NCBI RefSeq assembly: GCF_002863585.1
Contig: NZ_PGUY01000007.1
Coordinates: 1 to 58,910 of the forward strand
Direction of reading: 5' to 3'
Source: Peribacillus deserti
Lineage (GTDB): Bacteria > Bacillota > Bacilli > Bacillales > DSM-1321
Length of the DNA stretch: 58,910 nt
The translations under genes and the position numbers were made by a program. Shown one piece after another: positions 37,866-46,245 of the stretch (the stretch's first letter is position 1; the number at the start of each line of letters is the position of its first letter). The notes beneath the pieces are model-generated. The model searched no databases. It was given only the letters and a program-made list of their open reading frames with translations, and was not told the origin of the DNA.

Positions 37866-38180
37866 TTAGGCTGTTTTCGCAAACTTTGTTGTTATTGAAC
37901 ATGGGGGTTGCTTTCCACTACAGGATGCTCGCTTTCCGCGGGGCGGGCGCTGAGCCTCCTCGGCTTCGCCTGTGGGGTCTCACCTAATAGAAAAGCGGAA
38001 GTGCCTTGTTCAGACCCGACAAGCATAAGACAAGCGGGCCGTGGAAAGCGGTTTTCCTTTCCATGGACCGATTGGCTTATGACTCGAGGGTCTAGGCGCT
38101 GGAGCCGGACATTGCCCGCTGCTCCCGCAGGAGTCTCGCACCTTACGTTCCAATCAACCTGTTTAACAATAGGATAGGCT
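37866..38180 (-). repeat. GC-rich intergenic repeat, copy R3 (composite)
   Basis: Reverse orientation: CTCGCTTTCCGCGGGGCGGG, GAGCCTCCTCGGCTTCGCCT and GTGGGGTCTCACC form one arm, CCGCTGCTCCCGCAGGAGTC the other. Between them lies a second repeat type with GACAAGCATAAGACAAG, GACCGATTGGCTTATGACTC and GGCGCTGGAGCC. R4 has the same second type inside it. Stretch 38181-38497 shows no recognised gene. Confidence 0.7.
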
Positions 38181-38497
38181 CACCGAACTACTAAAAAACA
38201 ACAATCTTTTAGAAAAGAGCCTTCCTTTATTCTCTTAAATGCGAGATAATGACCTCATTAATATCGGTGATGATAGGTAAAAGTTTTTATGGTTATTTAT
38301 TTCTCAGGTTATTAATGGGGGCATCCCTGCTATAACCAAGAAGTAATAGCAGAAGCTTACTTATACAATAATTTCAAAACACGCAAATTGGTTTACGTAC
38401 CTTCAAGGAAGAGAACGTAATTCGTAAGGCTTTACAGGATGCTTGGAATTCCTTACTCATAGTTAAGAGTTGATATACCATACTTCTAATTAGACAC

Positions 38498-38532
38498 TTG
38501 ACAAGATTAACTGTAATATTTATTATTACACT
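38498..38532 (+). promoter_or_regulatory. rrf2 promoter with overlapping operator
   Basis: -35 TTGACA (38498-38503), 17-base spacer, -10 TATTAT (38521-38526), near consensus. The palindrome ACTGTAA-N9-TTACACT (38510-38532) covers spacer and -10, in exactly the register found at 34215-34249. It indicates negative autoregulation. Confidence 0.8.
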
Positions 38533-38617
38533 ATGTTGATGGATTTTTAAAAAAGATGCTGAAGCTATATGTAAAGCAAAAAGGTGATAGATGTGTTGAT
38601 TTCTAAGGAGGCAGGCC

Positions 38618-39046
38618 ATGAATAGTGATTTTACACTTGCCATTCATAGTTTAACTTATCTTGCGTTGCAGCCGGACCGTATGTCAACAAGTGATGGTAT
38701 CTCGGAGAGTGCTGGTGTCCACCCAGTACGCATTCGTAAAGTGCTAAGCTTGTTAAAAAAACATGGATTTATAAAATCAAAAGAAGGAACCGGCGGCGGA
38801 TTTATTTTTAATCTAGATCTGTGTGAAGTCAATCTTTGGGATATATATATGATAACCTCTGAAGGTGCCTTGCAGCCTAAGTGTCCTGATTCAAATGAAG
38901 AGTGTATTGTGGGAGCGAATATGAAAAGAGTATTATTTACAATTTTCTTAGGTGCGGAACAATATTTGGGTGAATATTTAAAGAATTATACAATTAAAGA
39001 AGTTGTCGATCTTGTAAATCAAGAACAAAATAGCGGCTGTGACTGA
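38618..39046 (+). CDS. Rrf2-family transcriptional regulator
   Basis: A 142-residue Rrf2 winged-helix protein. The N-terminus SDFTLAIHSLTYLALQ and the helix-turn-helix VHPVRIRKVLSLLKKHGFI are family marks, followed by GTGGGFIFNLDL. A Cys pair in PKCPDSNEECIVGANM near residues 89-97 may sense redox or electrophiles, as in several Rrf2 proteins. ATG at 38618 follows AAGGAGGC. The shared palindromes suggest that it represses itself, the thioredoxin gene and perhaps the IDEAL gene downstream. Confidence 0.91.
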   Translation: MNSDFTLAIHSLTYLALQPDRMSTSDGISESAGVHPVRIRKVLSLLKKHGFIKSKEGTGGGFIFNLDLCEVNLWDIYMITSEGALQPKCPDSNEECIVGANMKRVLFTIFLGAEQYLGEYLKNYTIKEVVDLVNQEQNSGCD

Positions 39047-39069
39047 TGGCCGTTGACTTCTTTATATTA

Positions 39070-39092
39070 AATGTAATAAATAAAGTTACAGA
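39070..39092 (+). promoter_or_regulatory. Operator-like palindrome before the IDEAL gene
   Basis: AATGTAA-N9-TTACAGA: 12 of 14 arm bases of the ACTGTAA-N9-TTACAGT operator with the same spacing. A TTGACT lies at 39053, so a promoter here is possible. Confidence 0.6.
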
Positions 39093-39190
39093 TTCATCTA
39101 GGAGATTTATCCCGATTACTGTAGCTTAAAAAAAGGTTCTTTCTTGATTACATTCATAAAATACAAATTAACTTAAGAAGGTGAAAAAGG

Positions 39191-39526
39191 ATGTTGACGA
39201 ATGATAAGTCCGTTTTGAAAACAGGTGATTGGATTAAGGGGAAATCAGGGGATGGGCAGTTAATAATTGGTTATATTGAGTCACTGAGTGTTCTGGATGG
39301 AGTTGTTAAAGTAACGGTGGCTAAGAGTGACAATCATGAAACGCTTGGCAAAACCATTCCGGTTTTAAGTAAAGATGTTAGGAAGCTCCCGCTTTCTAAG
39401 GTGGTAAACAAGGAACAAATTCTATTTCTAATAGACTTGGCATTATCAACGGGGGATGAAGAATGGTTTATTGAGCTTTCTTCCAAGTTAAACTCAATCA
39501 ATCAGCTTGTTGATGGAGTACATTAA
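39191..39526 (+). CDS. IDEAL-domain protein
   Basis: A 111-residue protein. The N-terminal half (KTGDWIKGKSGDGQLIIGYI) looks like a small beta domain; the C-terminal part KEQILFLIDLALSTGDEEWF fits the short IDEAL domain found in several Bacillaceae proteins. Molecular role is unknown. ATG at 39191 follows AAGAAGGTG. An operator-like palindrome upstream suggests Rrf2 control. Confidence 0.78.
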   Translation: MLTNDKSVLKTGDWIKGKSGDGQLIIGYIESLSVLDGVVKVTVAKSDNHETLGKTIPVLSKDVRKLPLSKVVNKEQILFLIDLALSTGDEEWFIELSSKLNSINQLVDGVH

Positions 39527-40012
39527 AACTTATACAAATTATATATAGATTTTTCATAGATTTATTTTGCGAAGAGGATAAAAAAGCGAAAAAATATGAA
39601 AAGGAAGGATCTATTGATTTGGACTTTCTGCAATCTATCATACGAGTGGAGAATGAAAGTAAATATCACCATTTTTTTTAACCTTGGCCAAAAATGGGAT
39701 AGGTTTTCCCATGTCAAAAGGGAATGTAAAAACAAGTTTAAAAATTGTTCGACTGCTTATCATAAAGGGTAAAGTGCATCAGGCTGGAAACCTGCGGTAG
39801 CGACATGTAAAATCATTGAGACGGAGTTTGCCAAAATGGAATCCTCCCTTTTTGGACATTCTATTTATTGAGTTTACTGATTTCAATAGTCTTGCCACCC
39901 ATATTGTTTAGGCAGCAAGATATCGAGTTTTAACACAATCTCACCAGGAATACCCTGACCCCTTTAAATAGGGGTCACAGACAGGAAAAGGTATCTTAAA
40001 GGAGAGTCTACA
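39527..40012. other. Intergenic stretch between IDEAL gene and SDR 2
   Basis: Short open pieces near 39590-39680 lack starts. TGACCCCTTTAAATAGGGGTCA at 39957-39978 is a good hairpin just before the SDR gene. No gene recognised. Confidence 0.4.
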
Positions 40013-40789
40013 ATGATGAAATTAAAAGATCAGCATATCGTGGTGACCGGAGCTTCAAGTGGTTTAGGCTATGCAATGGCAGAAGCGCTTCTGAAAGAGG
40101 GAGCAACTGTTGCCTTATCGTCCCGCCCGGGAGGGAAATTGAATGAAGCTGTACATAACCTTACGAGACAAGGTTTAGATGCTGTAGAGCTTCCGATGGA
40201 TGTCCGTTCTGAACAATCAGTGAATGATGCCGTCGATTGGGTGAAAAAGGAATGGGGGAAAATTGATGTTCTCGTAAACAATGCCGGAATAGGCATGCGA
40301 ACGGTGAACCCTCAATTTCTGACTGACCCGCAGCCTTTCTTCCAAGTTTCGCCAAGTGGATTCCGTGATTTAATTGATACAAACGTTACAGGATATTTCC
40401 TGGTTTCCCGCGGTTTTGTTCCTTTTATGGTCGAAGGAGGAAAAGGCAAAATCATTAATATTTCTATGAATTATGAAACAATGAAGCGAAAGGGATTCGT
40501 CCCTTATGGACCTTCTCGCGCAGCCACTGAGTCTTTGTCCTATATTATGGCAGAGGATTTAAAAAGCTATGGCATTACAGTAAATATGCTGCTTCCTGGA
40601 GGAGCCACCATTACGGGCATGATTCCTGATGAAGTGAAGAAGCAGCTTGAAGGCAGATTTCAGTTATTAGACCCGGGCGTAATGGCTAAACCCATTGTCT
40701 TTTTGGCATCGGGAAAATCGGAAGGGATTACTGGGCAACGAATTGTGGCAATTGAATTTGATAAATGGCTACAGGAAAAGGGCAAATAA
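40013..40789 (+). CDS. SDR-family oxidoreductase (YxxxR variant)
   Basis: A 258-residue short-chain dehydrogenase/reductase with TGASSGLGYAMAEAL, NNAGIGM and an active-site segment PYGPSRAATESL. The usual YxxxK is YxxxR here, a conservative change that may keep activity. The Ser appears as INISMNYET. ATG at 40013 follows AAGGAGAG; the next ATG is one codon later. It is the last intact gene before att copy 4. Confidence 0.9.
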   Translation: MMKLKDQHIVVTGASSGLGYAMAEALLKEGATVALSSRPGGKLNEAVHNLTRQGLDAVELPMDVRSEQSVNDAVDWVKKEWGKIDVLVNNAGIGMRTVNPQFLTDPQPFFQVSPSGFRDLIDTNVTGYFLVSRGFVPFMVEGGKGKIINISMNYETMKRKGFVPYGPSRAATESLSYIMAEDLKSYGITVNMLLPGGATITGMIPDEVKKQLEGRFQLLDPGVMAKPIVFLASGKSEGITGQRIVAIEFDKWLQEKGK

Positions 40790-40929
40790 CTCTTAAGACT
40801 TAGATGTTTCCATTAAAAGTGATTTAAGGTGAAGAAAATATATATTACTCTTTTTCCAGCACCCGCAGCCATTCAATAGTCCCTAACAGTTTAGTAAGAA
40901 ACGAAGTTATAAGAAGTATGAAAATGAAT

Positions 40930-40947
40930 ATGGGCGGCATGATGTAA
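40930..40947 (+). repeat. Attachment-site copy 4
   Basis: ATGGGCGGCATGATGTAA, identical over 18 bases to the groEL end. The following 150 bases are also similar to the sequence after groEL (TATATAGG, TTTTTTAAGTG, AAGCAAAAATG, CACTTTTTTCACAAAACC, ATTTATCAGAGAAGGTCTT), so this is a second copy of the element's integrase end and not a chance match. Confidence 0.88.
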
Positions 40948-41057
40948 TAAACATCATACAGCCTGATATATAGGTTTTTTAAGTGAAATACAATAAATAT
41001 TCAATTTTTTTGTTTTTATTAAGCAAAAATGTTCACTTTTTTCACAAAACCATTTAT

Positions 41058-41103
41058 CAGAGAAGGTCTTTTCATCAGTTTAACTGGTGGGAGGCCTTTT
41101 TTA
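41058..41103 (-). pseudogene. Integrase 3' end relic (copy D)
   Basis: ATCAGAGAAGGTCTTTTCATC and AACTGGTGGGAGGCCTTTT are the integrase tail as in copies A and B, with small deletions. The similarity ends near 41103. It implies a further, decayed element to the right of att copy 4. Confidence 0.7.
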
Positions 41104-41384
41104 CGTATTAGCTATATGTGGCATAAAAAGTTAGTTTGGTATTGTCCGTATGACCGAATGGTTTGGTTTGTACACCGCTTCCATTTAAAAGAGGACTGCA
41201 AGGATATGAGACATCGAGAAACAAGAATGTAATTTCCTAAAACATGGGGCAGGAGGCCCAGCTAATATTTAGGATGAAATAGGAGTACCATAGCGGGCAT
41301 ATCGCACACGAAATTTAGATATGGGCGATATGGCTCTTGCGAATAAATATAAAAACCTTCATATTGAATCCGAGGAGGTGCGAT

Positions 41385-42089
41385 ATGCGACACGATATAC
41401 AATCGAATGAACGGGCTTTCTCTTCCAAGGAAGTGGCGGAAGAAGTGGGAATTGCAACTCCTACAGTTCGAAAGTATGGCCAAATCTTAGAGCGGAATGG
41501 ATATGAATTTCTAAAGGATGGGGACCGGCGCATCTTTGTTCAATCTGACATAAGAGCGCTTATAGCGTTACGCGATACGGACAAGCCCCTAGACGAGACA
41601 GCTAAAGATCTTGTGAATGAACAAAAGGAAAGAATAGAAGGATCCAATGATACAGAAATTGCGACAAACGATACATATGAAAATCTGCCACACGACCCCA
41701 ATCAGTTAAAAGAGATCTTGATGTTTTTAGTCAATGAACTTGCAGCAACACGTGAAATGAATGTCCAACTGACAAACGATATGTCACAGCTTAAAACAAA
41801 GATTTCCCAACTGCAGCAAGATCATCATGTGATAAGTTCAAGTATTGGAAATTCAGCGCAAAGAACTAATGCTAAAATTGAAAAATTAACTGAACAGCAA
41901 AATACCCATTACGAAACCTTGCTCCAGCAGGAAAAACAAAGAAGTGAACTCTTGCAAAAAGATTTACAAGATATGCGGGATGAACAGAAAAAAGAGTGGA
42001 GTTCGCAAAATGAATTTAATAAGCGCTTAGAAGTAACGGTACAAACGCGTAAAGCAAAATGGCGAGGGTTTTTCTCCTTATTCCGGTAA
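41385..42089 (+). CDS. MerR-like HTH, coiled-coil protein (DUF3967 type)
   Basis: A 234-residue protein. Residues about 10-60 (AFSSKEVAEEVGIATPTVRK, FLKDGDRRIFVQSDIRALIA) form a MerR/RacA-type DNA-binding domain. Residues about 115-220 are heptad-rich coiled coil (AATREMNVQLTNDMSQLKTK and on). The end KAKWRGFFSLFR is basic and aromatic and could lie on a membrane. This layout is common in plasmid-borne proteins and recalls RacA, which anchors chromosomes; function here is unproven. ATG at 41385 follows CGAGGAGG. Confidence 0.85.
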   Translation: MRHDIQSNERAFSSKEVAEEVGIATPTVRKYGQILERNGYEFLKDGDRRIFVQSDIRALIALRDTDKPLDETAKDLVNEQKERIEGSNDTEIATNDTYENLPHDPNQLKEILMFLVNELAATREMNVQLTNDMSQLKTKISQLQQDHHVISSSIGNSAQRTNAKIEKLTEQQNTHYETLLQQEKQRSELLQKDLQDMRDEQKKEWSSQNEFNKRLEVTVQTRKAKWRGFFSLFR

Positions 42090-42369
42090 TAGGTTCAGTG
42101 GGCGATATGCCTAAATCAATCGAAGGCTAAATGGCAGATTTTTAAGCGATATAGATCTAAACAAATACATCCCTTCTTAACCAAAAAAAGCTCGCTTCAT
42201 AAAACGGAATTCAGGCGGTTGTGCACTGCATTTAACAAAGTAGAGTTGCTTATAACCAAGGTTTAGGTTGGCTGATTTGTGTATATCACTGGGCGATATA
42301 ATCCAATACCTATATGTATAATGGAGAAGCGGAGTTCGATACGGGAAACATGATAGCATTCGGATTGGA

Positions 42370-42540
42370 CGAGTATTCCTTTCTTTGAAAGCAAAGACGC
42401 AAAAGAAGTAAAATCTAAAGATGGTTTGGACTATCTGCATTCAATCGGACATCGAAGGGCTTATAGCGTTACGCGATACGGGCAGGTTTAAGGCGATACA
42501 GCTGAACCTTATGTATAACCAACAAAAGAAAGATGAGTAC
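42370..42540 (+). pseudogene. Decayed second copy of the DUF3967-type gene
   Basis: The bases around 42440-42530 (CAATCGGACATCGAAGGGC, then TTATAGCGTTACGCGATACG) nearly repeat the part of the 41385 gene coding for QSDIRALIALRDTD. Upstream similarity is weaker and the frame is broken. Sequence from 42600 to 43082 shows no recognised gene. Confidence 0.7.
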
Positions 42541-43082
42541 GGTCAAATGAAACGGAGTTTAGGGTTACACCGATACATAAGACAATATCGCCCGTAATCC
42601 GATCCATTCAAAGTATGATTTTCATGGTGTTAACCCATACCTCGTATCCACACATAAACCGATATCCCAACAAATGATATGACTCATAAAGCAAAGGTTT
42701 TCCGACTTCAGAATGATCACCATTTCAAAAGTTAGGGGAATTTAACGCAATAAAACTAATAAAAGAGTTCGAAAAGAAAAGCAAGATTAGTAAATAAGAA
42801 AAAGATTATAATTTCTTAGCTCGTTAACGATATTTAAATGGTCTTTTCCGAGTGACTATTTAGCTTTGCTTCGGTAATTCGAAATCACCTTTTTTCAGAA
42901 TTCAACAATTTCCCGAGAAATATCTACAAAGTCTGAGTAGATATCGACAAAATTAAACGCATGTAAATTGCATTTTTTGCGGATAAAGAAAGTAGACATA
43001 CCTAAGGCGTTCAAACGAGTGGAGAAACTGCAAATTTCTAGTCTTCATCCGTGGAATCAAAAATCTAATAGGTGCCCATAAC

Positions 43083-43134
43083 AAAAAAAGAGGAATCCCC
43101 TTAGTCCACGGAACTTTTGGGAATCCTCTTTTTT
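43083..43134. terminator. Terminator-like hairpin
   Basis: AAAAAAGAGGAATCCCC pairs imperfectly with GGGAATCCTCTTTTTT. Nothing recognised from 43135 to 43311. Confidence 0.75.
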
Positions 43135-43311
43135 CATTAGTGATAGTTTAACCATTCGTTTTTGGCAGACCGGCACAGATTCATGCCTTTACTAATAATG
43201 TCTTCTTTACTCATTTGAAATCCCTATAAGATTAAAATTCAATATTAAAAAAGTAACCTAAGAGCAGTTATTTTTTAAATGCTTTTTACAAAAAAGCCGT
43301 TAGCAGGATTC

Positions 43312-43821
43312 CTAAACTTGCGCAATTCTTTTCTTGAATCGACCAGCAAGCGGAACAACAATAATTCCTGCCAATACGACCTGCATGACATTTCCGGGGA
43401 TGGATCCGAATGGCTGAATCCAGTTTCCATATAGGATCACTTCGGTAAAATAGTATCCTACGATTTTTATAATGAGTGCAGCGGCAACTGCCAATGTGTA
43501 TACGAACACTCTGTTGCCACGCAGCTTCTCAGATATAAGACCGGCTGTAAAGCCCATTGAACCTGCAATAATGAAGGTAAAAGGTGCCCACAGTGTCCAG
43601 CCGGAAATAACGTCAAATAAGCCCATTCCGAAGGCGCCTGCTATGGCCCCGGTTTTTTTGCCGTAAACCATGGCTGCTATAAAAAGAGGAACGTTACCTA
43701 AATGGATCAGCCCTCCGTTACCCATTAGTGGAAGCCTTATGTTGATGAACATAGTCGCAACAACGGTAAGTGCGATAAAAAGTGCATTGATGACTAAGGC
43801 TCTTGTTCTTGTTGAGTTCAT
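43312..43821 (-). CDS. ECF transporter S component
   Basis: A 169-residue membrane protein with five to six hydrophobic segments, typical of the substrate-binding S subunit of energy-coupling-factor vitamin transporters. GNGGLIHLGNVPLFIAAMVYG and AGAFGMGLFDVISGW are characteristic loops. It would work with shared EcfA/A'/T proteins encoded elsewhere. The substrate cannot be read; I found no thiamine, preQ1 or other known riboswitch core in the 370 bases upstream. ATG at 43821 follows AAAGAGGT. Confidence 0.87.
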   Translation of the reverse strand: MNSTRTRALVINALFIALTVVATMFINIRLPLMGNGGLIHLGNVPLFIAAMVYGKKTGAIAGAFGMGLFDVISGWTLWAPFTFIIAGSMGFTAGLISEKLRGNRVFVYTLAVAAALIIKIVGYYFTEVILYGNWIQPFGSIPGNVMQVVLAGIIVVPLAGRFKKRIAQV

Positions 43822-44192
43822 TAGTTAACCTCTTTCTTTTTTTATTATTATCATACTCCTAATCTGGTACTTTATAAATATGAAAATCATTCCGAATGTC
43901 AGGATCCAGTAGAAACATAACAGAAGGAGCGAAAGTTCAATATCTCTTATGGCCGCCGCTCAACCCCTTAATAGTCAAGATCATAGACATGCATTCTCTA
44001 AATAAAATATAACTAATATGGAAAATTATGTTTTATAAATTTTGGAGCTGGGTATAAAGACATAGTAAACAAGATGCGGGTGGATTGACGTAGGGCTAAT
44101 TTACTCTTTTTACCAATTTTTTATATTATTAATGGTTTGATAGGACCCGTTAAATTAAAATGAAGGTATTAAAATTATGAGGAGTGATGAGT
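43822..44192. other. Intergenic region before the secretion locus
   Basis: AT-rich. It must hold promoters for the ECF gene (minus) and for esxA (plus). No repeat or known regulatory RNA recognised. Confidence 0.4.
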
Positions 44193-44486
44193 ATGTCAGG
44201 TAATATCAGATTAACCCCGGAAGAATTGCGTGGAGTGGCTAGACAGTATCAAACAGAGAGCAGTAATGTTCAGGAATTAGTATCAAGACTTGATAACATG
44301 AGCAGCCACTTACAGGATATCTGGGAAGGTGCATCCAGCCAGGCATTTGCTGAGCAGTATCAGCAGTTACGGCCTTCATTTGAAAAAATGGTAACACTTC
44401 TTGCAGAGGTTTCCCAGCAGCTTAACAGCTCTGCTACTGTGCTTGAGGATACAGATCAGCAGATTGCAAGCCAGATCCGCGGATAA
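44193..44486 (+). CDS. esxA: WXG100 protein EsxA/YukE
   Basis: A 97-residue WXG100 protein, the small helical-hairpin substrate of Gram-positive type VII (Yuk/Ess) secretion. IWEGASSQAFAEQYQQLRPSF holds the WxG motif at about residues 42-44; the end DTDQQIASQIRG equals B. subtilis YukE closely. I place the start at the third possible codon (44193), eight bases after GAGGAG; GTG 44184 and ATG 44187 are too close to that site. It heads the locus esxA-yukD-yukC-yukB-yueB-yueC. Confidence 0.95.
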   Translation: MSGNIRLTPEELRGVARQYQTESSNVQELVSRLDNMSSHLQDIWEGASSQAFAEQYQQLRPSFEKMVTLLAEVSQQLNSSATVLEDTDQQIASQIRG

Positions 44487-44510
44487 TAACCATAATCTAA
44501 GTTATGTAGA

Positions 44511-44556
44511 AAGGAGCCCGTAAATCTGCTTTTTTAGATTATGGCGCTCCTTTCTT
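44511..44556 (+). terminator. Hairpin between esxA and yukD (attenuator)
   Basis: AGAAAGGAGC pairs with GCTCCTTTCT around an inner AATCT / AGATT hairpin. It probably ends part of the transcripts, so that esxA is made in excess over the machine genes. Confidence 0.75.
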
Positions 44557-44580
44557 ATTGATGTGATAGAGGTGAGGGGT

Positions 44581-44820
44581 ATTTACATACAAGTTACAGT
44601 TGATTTAAAGAATTATACGGGCGATGTTTTCGATCTGCAGCTATCGAATTTCCTGTCCATTAAAAAAGTGATCGATATTGTGTGGCAGGTCAAAAAGGTA
44701 GCCGATCAGCCAAGGGAAGGATATTGGATCAGGGTGCAAAATAAGGACGTTGTTGTACAAGGATACGGCTCTCTGCAGGAGAACGGGATAACGAATGGAG
44801 ACAGGATTGAAATCCTATAG
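44581..44820 (+). CDS. yukD: YukD/EsaB ubiquitin-like protein, ATT start likely
   Basis: A 79-residue ubiquitin-fold protein of the Yuk/Ess system. YIQVTVDLKNYTGDVFDLQLSN..IKKVIDIVWQ and the end ITNGDRIEIL align with B. subtilis YukD, which is 79 residues long. In this frame the codon at the conserved start is ATT (44581), six bases after GAGGTG. GTG codons at 44563 and 44572 would add residues and have no ribosome site before them. An ATT start, as in infC, is my best reading. Confidence 0.88.
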   Translation: MYIQVTVDLKNYTGDVFDLQLSNFLSIKKVIDIVWQVKKVADQPREGYWIRVQNKDVVVQGYGSLQENGITNGDRIEIL

Positions 44821-44873
44821 CGGTTCTTATTCCTGGCATATTTACCAACAAACGGATTAAGGAGTTCATTGAA

Positions 44874-46208
44874 ATGGAAGGCAAAAAAACGTCCTATTTG
44901 GAAGAACAGACAGAAGCAGCAATCACACACGACGGCGGTCATGTCTTTGTTTTTCAGCGGTCTAAGGTTAAACTTCATGATCATTTGGAGATCAGCTTTC
45001 TAGAGGAGTCAGCAGTTCCTCTTAAGAAAGAAATAGAGGTGACTGAAGACGAAGTCATCGTCAAGGTCAAGGCTCCTCCTGAGTTTCTAACATTCACTGA
45101 TTTAAGGAAGAAAAACAAACAAGCCAGGCTTATCTTTGCCCATCAGCTTGTCAAAAAGGTAAGTAGCCATGAATGGCCGAGGCTGAATCTCATTGTAAGC
45201 CCGGAGAATATCGTGGCAGACCCGAGCTTAACACCGTATTTCCTCCATTATGGTGTGAAGGAAAGCATCCCCCCGTACGAAAAGGAACCAGAGCGTATTC
45301 TAAAAGAAGTTAAAGCGGCTGTTGCTGCCGCTGCAGATGGACAATATACATTCAATGAGTATCTTCATTACCATCAGACTCTTAAGCTATCAAATCTTTC
45401 TAAAGATATAATGGCTCAGGAAAGTTATGAAGAGCTTTTATCACTATTGGAAAGCAGCATCAACGGACTTGAGAAACAGGAAAGTACCTATGCACATATA
45501 CCACAAAGAAAGTGGAACATAAACCGCTATTCGCTGATTGGTGCTGCGATTCTATTAATCCCTGCTATTATTTATTTATTTTATACCATTCTAGTTGTGC
45601 AGCCTAAACAAGAAGCCTATGTGAAAAGCGGAGAACTTTTCTTGGAAGGAAAATATAGCGAAGTCATTGAAGAACTGGATAAGTACAATCCAGAGGACAT
45701 GCCTTATGTTGTGCAATATGAGTTGGCCTCCTCTTATGTAACAAACGAAAACCTGGATGACGCCCAGCGTGATGCTGTGAACAATTTAATCACACTCCAG
45801 ACAGATCCGCAGTACTTTCTCTATTGGATATACATCGGACGAGGAATGAACGAAGAAGCTGTTGATATAGCAAGATCCCTCGAATTCAGAGACTCAATCA
45901 TCTACGGACTTTTAAAGTATAAAGAAGATGTGAAAGCAAATGACAAACTTTCCGGTGAAGAAAAGCAAAAGGAATTAGATGCAATCGAGCAGGAAGTTAA
46001 AGAGTATAAACAGGATATTGAGGAACAGAAAAAGCTTGAAGAAGAGAGCAAGATGGAGGAGGAATCCCAGGCAGCAACGCAGCAGGAAGCTGTAGAAACA
46101 CAGCCTGCCGTTGTAAAGAAAGCTGAACCGAAGCCTCCGGCAAAAGAAACACCGAAGGCACCCCAAACGAAAGAAAAAACCAAAGCTGTACCTAAGGATG
46201 CGGAATAA
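44874..46208 (+). CDS. essB: YukC/EssB, type VII secretion membrane protein
   Basis: A 444-residue bitopic membrane protein of the Yuk/Ess secretion machine. The N-terminal pseudokinase-like domain (to about residue 215) is cytosolic, one hydrophobic segment follows (LIGAAILLIPAIIYLFYTIL, near residues 221-241), and the rest is an extracellular helical domain. The tail from about residue 370 is Glu/Lys/Gln/Pro-rich and low in complexity. ATG at 44874 follows AAGGAG. Confidence 0.93.
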   Translation: MEGKKTSYLEEQTEAAITHDGGHVFVFQRSKVKLHDHLEISFLEESAVPLKKEIEVTEDEVIVKVKAPPEFLTFTDLRKKNKQARLIFAHQLVKKVSSHEWPRLNLIVSPENIVADPSLTPYFLHYGVKESIPPYEKEPERILKEVKAAVAAAADGQYTFNEYLHYHQTLKLSNLSKDIMAQESYEELLSLLESSINGLEKQESTYAHIPQRKWNINRYSLIGAAILLIPAIIYLFYTILVVQPKQEAYVKSGELFLEGKYSEVIEELDKYNPEDMPYVVQYELASSYVTNENLDDAQRDAVNNLITLQTDPQYFLYWIYIGRGMNEEAVDIARSLEFRDSIIYGLLKYKEDVKANDKLSGEEKQKELDAIEQEVKEYKQDIEEQKKLEEESKMEEESQAATQQEAVETQPAVVKKAEPKPPAKETPKAPQTKEKTKAVPKDAE

Positions 46209-46245
46209 TGGACGCTAAAAGCAGCGGTGTAGGAGATGAATTTTA

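Larger units (their letters stand above)
41299..42593. repeat. Iterated GCGATAT sites around the DUF3967-type gene
   Basis: GCGATAT occurs at 41325, 41380, 42102, 42146 and 42293 and as ATATCGC at 41299 and 42585; four of the seven extend to GGGCGATAT. One copy (41380-41386) covers the start codon of the 41385 gene. Seven copies in 1.3 kb is far above chance. They may be operator or centromere-like sites for the encoded protein. Confidence 0.7.

Noticed and set aside
37908-38177. 89-codon frame in repeat R3
   Set aside because: It lies fully in the GC-rich repeat and copies of the repeat do not keep the frame.
42177-42440. Minus-strand frame of 87 codons
   Set aside because: It overlaps the decayed DUF3967-type copy and has no start site or similarity.
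41299-42593. CRISPR array
   Set aside because: The repeats are 7-9 bases, irregularly spaced and in both orientations; no cas genes are in the window.
43822-44100. Vitamin riboswitch before the ECF S component
   Set aside because: No thiamine, preQ1, FMN or cobalamin core sequence could be found.
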